DNA of 64,000 nucleotides from Volvox africanus. Lineage: Eukaryota > Chlorophyta > Chlorophyceae > Chlamydomonadales > Volvocaceae. The position numbers were made by a program, and so were the translations under genes. Numbering within the stretch: the stretch's first letter is position 1; each line of letters begins with the position of its first letter. The stretch spans positions 372,001 to 436,000 of the forward strand of contig BSDZ01000032.1 in assembly GCA_030268105.1 (NCBI GenBank), in the 5' to 3' direction. Under the pieces are notes generated by a model. The model made no database searches. It worked only from the letters and a program-made list of their open reading frames with translations, and had not been told where the DNA came from. Below are positions 59,141 through 64,000 of the stretch, in pieces.

Positions 59141-61396
59141 CTTAGGTCCCCCTCAACAGCAAGCGGGAATGAACTTCTTGGCAAGCCGTGCACAAGGTTC
59201 GGGGCATGGGGCTGCCTGGGCCGGATTACTTGCTCTGCCATCCAATTGTATCCCCACAATCTGCAACAATTTGTAAGGACAAAATCTGTCACGTCAATCC
59301 CCCCAAATCAAAAGAACTATAACAGCAGAAGTCAAAAGTCCATGCAATTCTTAATTACCTACAATCGTTTGCCAGTGCCTATGCAAATGATTGTCCAAAT
59401 CTATAACAAAAGCAGTTGCACAAGCCGTGAAACGTTTTACCGCCGGCATAATAATGACTCAGTTCTGATTGGAATTAAATATGTATACAGCGCAGAGGCA
59501 TAATTTGATTTTATTTCGTTATACATCAAGAAAGTTGCTACATAAAATCAGCTGAACACACAAAGTGGCTACAAAGTGATGAACGAATTAAAAAAATTGC
59601 AAAAGCAGTTTTAAATTTTAAAGCAGGATATGATGATATTTTAAACCCAGTCAGCAAAGCACCAAGGTACTATTTGAATTGATGTGTATGTGAGTGTTGC
59701 TCAGATTCCAACATCATAAGCCCTCATTGACTATATGCAACTGCAATAAGAAAACACAACAAATTGTGGCGATATATACTAATTGGAATTTTGTTCTGAT
59801 TGGAATAGAATATAAAAAATATACATCCAGGTGAAAAAGGGCGAGTTTTAGTTCGTTTTATCACAATGAAGTGTCAACCTGAAATAGAAAGTGGAAAGAT
59901 AAAAACGCCACCCGAAGAGAGCATATCGATTGAGCACAACGGAGTTAACAATCTGTTGGAATGTGAGCAACACTCATATACGAAAGAATGTCAGAGCAAG
60001 TAATACGGCCCACGAGGGGCCGGGCGCTTTGCTAACTTCAAGACAATCGGCCCAGATCGGGGACGTCAATGGCACAGCTCCCAGGTCGAGATGGGAGCAT
60101 GAAGAAAACCACGGCATGGACTATAACAACAGAATCGTGCGTATACACAATGCAAAGAAAACGCAAAGCGTGAGTTTTTTCAATATCCTTCGCGATCCTT
60201 ACGCACCCTAAGCAAACGAATATTTTTGGGTTTTAACACAACCTCAAGCGAAACTATGCAATGTCAAGCGCTTCCACAAATATTGTACAGCCCATGTACA
60301 GCCTAACCCACAGCAAGAGACCCACACGCAAGCATATCCTTTTTAACCAAAAAATGAGACTTCGGTGATTGATTTGTGCCTGCTGCTTGGAATCTTCCGC
60401 CTCTTTTCTTCATACAACATTTCTTTACCTGTTCGCATGCTTTTTTGCGGCATGTTATGGTGGGGATCTGGGTAAAGCACCCAAGCAAGCACCCAAGCAA
60501 GCACACACACACACCAGCGAGAGCAATTACAAACACACACACACACACACAAGCACACACAACCACAAGCACACACAACCACAAGCACAAGCACACATAA
60601 ACACACACACACACACAAGCAGACACAAGCACAAGCACTCACAAACACTACGACACACAAGCACCAGCACACACAAGCACAAAGGAAGAGAAGATGAATA
60701 AGGAAATGAATAATTTGGATAGATTTTAATGAGTAAGATTTGGTCATTTTGGATATTATTATTCTGCCTATCAGCTTGTAGTGGTGATCCTTGTATAGAT
60801 GCTGATGATTTCGGGTTTGTAAATTTGACTGTGTCTGCAAGGTACACTAAAGAGGAAATGTCCAATCAGTTTGGTCTGGCACAAATTGCTCCTTGGAGAC
60901 CTTCGAATTATAAAGTTGATGGTAGGCCTGTAGTAATTTTAATTAGGGGATGGACGCAAGGGGTAGATAGAAACAACAGTTCTGAGCTTTCGGCCTGGTG
61001 CGCATGGTATGGGCAGGCTGATAATACTGCTACTTTGTCCACATTTTTTCAAAGGCTTCGGGAATGTGCATTTAGACGGTACTATGTGTTCTTATACTTT
61101 TATTCCTTTGTTCTTTAACTCAGTTACAACCTGCATCCAAAACTTGGAACCTTAATTTTTACCGACCCAGATCCCCAGTAATTCCTTTTTCCCTTCCATG
61201 TTAACGCTACTACAACTTTTGCATCTGGCGTGGACGATTAAGCTATTACCACCGAAGTGAAAGCAAAGCTAATACAGGAGCCGGATATACCTGAAGATAT
61301 AGATGTAACGACTAGTAAGCCTTAAAGGAAAAGTAGACACCCATTTGCTCAGATTAAATAGTCCGAATATATTTCCAATATATTCTTAGCCATACT
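58970..61396. repeat. Tandem unit 5 (type B-like), diverging at about 61396
   Basis: Shares type B markers with unit 3 but has a rearranged AC tract (60500-60681), the extra T, and CTTATAC for CTAATAC near 61092. Instead of joining copia it continues into a different sequence after GCCATACTT. Confidence 0.88.
60729..61396 (+). pseudogene. VirB6/TrbL-like fragment, unit 5
   Basis: ATG present. Frame closes after 129 codons because of the extra T. CIDADDFG and ELSAWCAWYG kept. The decayed downstream frame reads on past the position where other units switch to copia. Confidence 0.55.
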
Positions 61397-61541
61397 TCTT
61401 GAGGACCATATACTGATAAAAAATCTTAAAATGGTAAATGGTAAAATATCATAATTGATTTCTTTGTATTCGCCCTAATCTACATTGGCATTTTTCGATA
61501 CCCGTTACTTGTTTGGTTTCACGATGAAATGATGTGGCTAC

Positions 61542-61660
61542 AATAAACTCCTTTTTTTATAGGTAATATTAAATCTAGCTAGCGTATCGTAAAAAGTACT
61601 CATCGGTAAATCTGGAGCTATGGCATCCTGAATAACCTCAAAAACTTTATGGAGTCAATC
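61542..61660 (-). pseudogene. Possible IS630-type transposase fragment
   Basis: About 38 open codons ending LPMSTFYDTLARFNITYKK, which resembles the helix-turn-helix end of IS630-family N-terminal regions (Y..L.R..ITYKK). A stop precedes and follows it. Weak call by motif only. Confidence 0.35.
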
Positions 61661-61765
61661 ATTTATTTTGTGTAATCGCTTCTCCATTTACTAAGTGTTC
61701 TTCCCGGGCACAAATTTATTTTCTGTAAAAACGACTAGGATTTTAACATTAAGCATCCTTTGCTT

Positions 61766-61888
61766 TCTCCCTGGTTCTAAATTTATGTTGAAAATATGTT
61801 CTGTTTTTATTGTCCCAAAAAAGCTTTCAGCAATAGCATTTTCCCAGCAATTTCCTTTACGGCTCATACTAAAATGGTAAAATATCAT
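61766..61888 (-). pseudogene. IS3-family transposase (OrfB) fragment
   Basis: SMSRKGNCWENAIAESFFGT followed by IKTEHIF is the signature around the catalytic Glu of IS3-family (IS150-like) DDE transposases. After about 41 codons the frame shifts; another frame then reads REKAKDA. Upstream catalytic Asp residues are missing. IS3 elements are bacterial, so this supports a bacterial source for the block. Confidence 0.8.
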
Positions 61889-61945
61889 TATTGATATTGA
61901 TTCACTTGCCTTTTTGTTTGTTTACTGGAAGTAAGAAGCTTATGA

Positions 61946-62140
61946 CGTCTCCAGTCTTCATATATTTGCAAATTTACAAATGCTCCATGTATTTTTAAAA
62001 ATGGGGAAGGATTATATGCTCTTATTGCGAAGAAAGGTACTTACCCTAATCAATCTTTGTCAAGTCAGAAAAACCCTCAAGGGCTCAGTTTTCATTTGGG
62101 AGAGAAACCGGAAGGGTATGAAATGCTTGATCTTGATTAG
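61946..62140 (+). pseudogene. Second VirB6/TrbL-like fragment
   Basis: 64 open codons ending in TAG, reading CKFTNAPCIFKNGEGLYALI and later LSFHLGEKPEGYEM. The NAPC..K.GEGLY.LI and FHLG..P.GYE elements are what I would expect downstream of the ELSAWCAWYG region in Rickettsiales VirB6 proteins. It probably belongs to the same ancestral gene as the repeated N-terminal fragment, displaced from it. The AC tract follows directly. Confidence 0.5.
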
Positions 62141-62159
62141 AATGGTAACAACCGCACTA

Positions 62160-62807
62160 CAAGGCACCACAAGCACAGACAAGCACAGGCACAGACAAGC
62201 ATACACACACACACAAACACACACACAAACACAAGCAAGCACACACAAGCACTAGCAAACACAAGCACACACACACACAAACACACACGCAAGCAAACAC
62301 ACACAAGCACAAGCACACACAATCAGAAGGACACACAAGCACAAGCACACACAAGCACAAGCACACACAAGCACAAGCACACACAAGCACAAGCACACAC
62401 AAGCTGCTTGTGCGCACATATACACGCACACACACACAAGCTCACACACAAACACATAGTCAAGCACACATACACACACAAGCAAGCACACACATGCACT
62501 AGCAAACACTAGCACAAGCCCACATAAGCACAAGCCCACACAAGCACAAGCCCACATACACACTACCACACACAAGCACAAGGACACACAGGCAAGCACA
62601 CACACACACACACAAGCACTAGCAAACACAAGCACACACACACACGCGCGCGCAAGCAAACACACACAAGCACAAGCACACACAAGCAAAAGGACACACA
62701 AGCACAAGCACACACAAGCTGCTTGTGCACACATATACACGCACACACACACAAGCTCCCACACAAACACATACTCATGCACACACACACACCAGCGAGA
62801 GCAATTA

Positions 62808-62852
<45 letters not shown>

Positions 62853-62982
62853 GCACACACAACCACAAGCACACACAACCACAAGCACAAGCACACATAA
62901 ACACACACACACACACAAGCAGACACAAGCACAAGCACTCACAAACACTATGACACACAAGCACCAGCACACACAAGCACAA
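62160..62982. repeat. Expanded AC/AAGC minisatellite with internal duplication
   Basis: Far longer than in other units. A distinctive stretch CAAGCTGCTTGTGC followed by ATATACACGCACAC occurs at about 62400 and again about 62715, a 315-bp internal duplication. Cys/Val and Thr/His frames across it are composition artefacts. Confidence 0.93.
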
Positions 62983-63028
62983 AGGAAGAGAAGATGAATA
63001 AGGAAATTAATAATTTGGATAGATTTTA

Positions 63029-63721
63029 ATGAGTAAGATTTGGTCATTTTGGATATTATTATTCTGCCTATCAGCTTGTAGTGGTGATCCTTGTATAGAT
63101 GCTGATGATTTCGGGTTTGTAAATTTGACTGTGTCTGCAAGGTACACTAAAGAGGAAATGTCCAATCAGTTTGGTCTGGCACAAATTGCTCCTTGGAGAC
63201 CTTCGAATTATAAAGTTGATGGTAGGCCTGTAGTAATTTTTATTAGGGGATGGACGCAAGGGGTAGATAGAAACAACAGTTCTGAGCTTTCGGCCTGGTG
63301 CGCATGGTATGGGCAGGCTGATAATACTGCTACTTTGTCCACATTTTTTCAAAGGCTTCGGGAATGTGCATTTAGACGGTACTATGTGTTCTAATACTTT
63401 TATTCCTTTGTTCTTTAACTCAGTTACAACCTGCATCCAAAACTTGGAACCTTAATTTTTACCGACCCAGATCCCCAGTAATTCCTTTTTCCCTTCCATG
63501 TTAACGCTACTACAACTTTTGCATCTGGCGTGGACGATTAAGCTATTACCACCGAAGTGAAAGCAAAGCTAATACAGGAGCCGGATATACCTAAAGATAT
63601 AGATGTAACGACTAGTAAGCCTTAAAGGAAAAGTAGACACCCATTTGCTCAGATTAAATAGTCCGAATATATTTCCAATATCTTCTTAGCCATACTAATA
63701 TACTGATAAAAATGCTTAAAA
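63029..63721 (+). pseudogene. VirB6/TrbL-like fragment, last unit
   Basis: ATG present, extra T present (frame closes at 63394 after 121 codons). It combines type B start with type A-like ATTTTTATT. Joined to copia at about 63722 as in units 1-4. Confidence 0.55.
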
Positions 63722-64000
63722 GGAGATCATCGATGGATATTGCGATTCGGACTGGGCAGGAGACACTAACTCAAGGCGATCCACGACTGGGTACGAATTT
63801 CGCGTTAATGGTACCGCAATCAGCTGGAGCAGTCAGTTGCAGCGCACTGTGGCAGCGTCATCCGTGGAGGCTGAATACCAGGCCCTTTCCAGCGCCGTCA
63901 GGGAAGTCCTCTGGTTGAATAAGCTATGCGGGGACCTAAAGGCGGACTCCGACGGAATCAGAATCAACATAGACTCACAAGGGGCCTTAGACCTAGGCAA
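63722..64000 (+). pseudogene. copia RNase H tail, last unit, cut by window end
   Basis: DSDWAGDTNSRRSTTG onward, open to the window edge inside NIDSQGALDLG. The array evidently continues. Confidence 0.82.

Larger units (their letters stand above)
61397..62159. other. Block of bacterial-type debris absent from the other units
   Basis: AT-rich. It holds a possible IS630-type fragment, an IS3-type transposase fragment and a second VirB6-like fragment (listed below). A direct repeat of about 22 bp (61438-61460 and 61874-61895, ATGGTAAAATATCAT core) brackets the IS-like part. It looks like an insertion-sequence graveyard of the kind common in Rickettsiales genomes. Confidence 0.55.
48716..64000. 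repeat. Tandem array of a composite unit (about 2.73 kb), continuing past the window
   Basis: The landmark GGCAACAACC recurs at 40963, 50777, 53511, 56236, 58970 and 63996. Simple spacings are 2734, 2725 and 2734 bp. The first interval is enlarged by the gypsy insertions and a 452-bp insert, and the last by a 2.3-kb block. Alternate units share variants (unit 50777 with 56236; 53511 with 58970), giving a dimeric period of 5459 bp. Each unit holds copia RNase H tail, AT-rich relics, a segment with a minus-strand Lys/Cys-rich frame, AC minisatellite and VirB6-like fragment. Confidence 0.93.

Noticed and set aside
49077..62982. Long Cys/Val-rich or Thr/His-rich open frames over the AC tracts
   Set aside because: They are translations of a CA/AAGC minisatellite on either strand, with length tracking repeat number and no other coding sign.
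1..64000. Window from a bacterial genome with retroelements
   Set aside because: LTR retrotransposons with chromodomain integrases and 5-bp duplications fill most of the window; bacterial-type pieces are small, broken and embedded in the repeats.
48716..64000. CRISPR array
   Set aside because: Repeat unit is about 2.7 kb with no short repeat-spacer pattern and no cas genes.

Overview
This window is repeat-only nuclear DNA of a eukaryote. I find no host gene, rRNA, tRNA gene or CRISPR array. Nearly all of 1-48710 is LTR retrotransposons nested in and recombined with each other. Two families are present: a Ty1/copia family (two defective minus-strand copies, 1-3723 and 37230-40962) and a Ty3/gypsy chromovirus family (six copies, here called A to F, plus a solo LTR). 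The LTR elements, 5-bp target duplications and half-tRNA-type primer site point to a eukaryote. I cannot name the lineage; an alga, other protist or invertebrate would all fit.

Layout. 1-3723: copia copy 1, cut in its 5' LTR by gypsy A. 3724-9794: gypsy A (minus), defective. 9797-37229: a tandem array of three plus-strand gypsy copies (B, D, E) sharing LTRs, with an intact minus-strand copy C (16715-24189) inserted in the leader of D. 37230-40962: copia copy 2, whose LTR abuts a tandem repeat array. 40963-64000: tandem array of a composite unit of about 2.73 kb. In its first unit sits a solo gypsy LTR (42115-48710), itself split by gypsy F (42817-48583).

The gypsy elements carry gag (Gag region plus a CCHC knuckle) and pol (protease, reverse transcriptase, RNase H, integrase, chromodomain). 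The two are in one frame, separated by a single UAG in all six copies, which suggests Gag-Pol is made by stop-codon readthrough. C has two LTRs that look identical, a 5-bp target duplication and no visible lesion. B, D and E share one 8-bp deletion in pol, so they arose by duplication in place rather than by separate insertions.

The most unusual region is the composite tandem array. Each unit holds the 3' end of another copia element (RNase H), an AT-rich tract with decayed reading frames, an AC/AAGC minisatellite, and a fragment that looks bacterial. The fragment encodes a lipoprotein-type signal followed by CIDADDFG and ELSAWCAWYG, which I read as the start of a Rickettsiales-type VirB6/TrbL (type IV secretion) protein. 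At 61397-62159 the array opens into a block with a second VirB6-like piece, an IS3-type transposase fragment and a possible IS630-type fragment. I infer that Rickettsiales DNA entered this nuclear genome, was joined to retrotransposon debris and was then amplified in tandem. Family calls were made by eye, without database searches.
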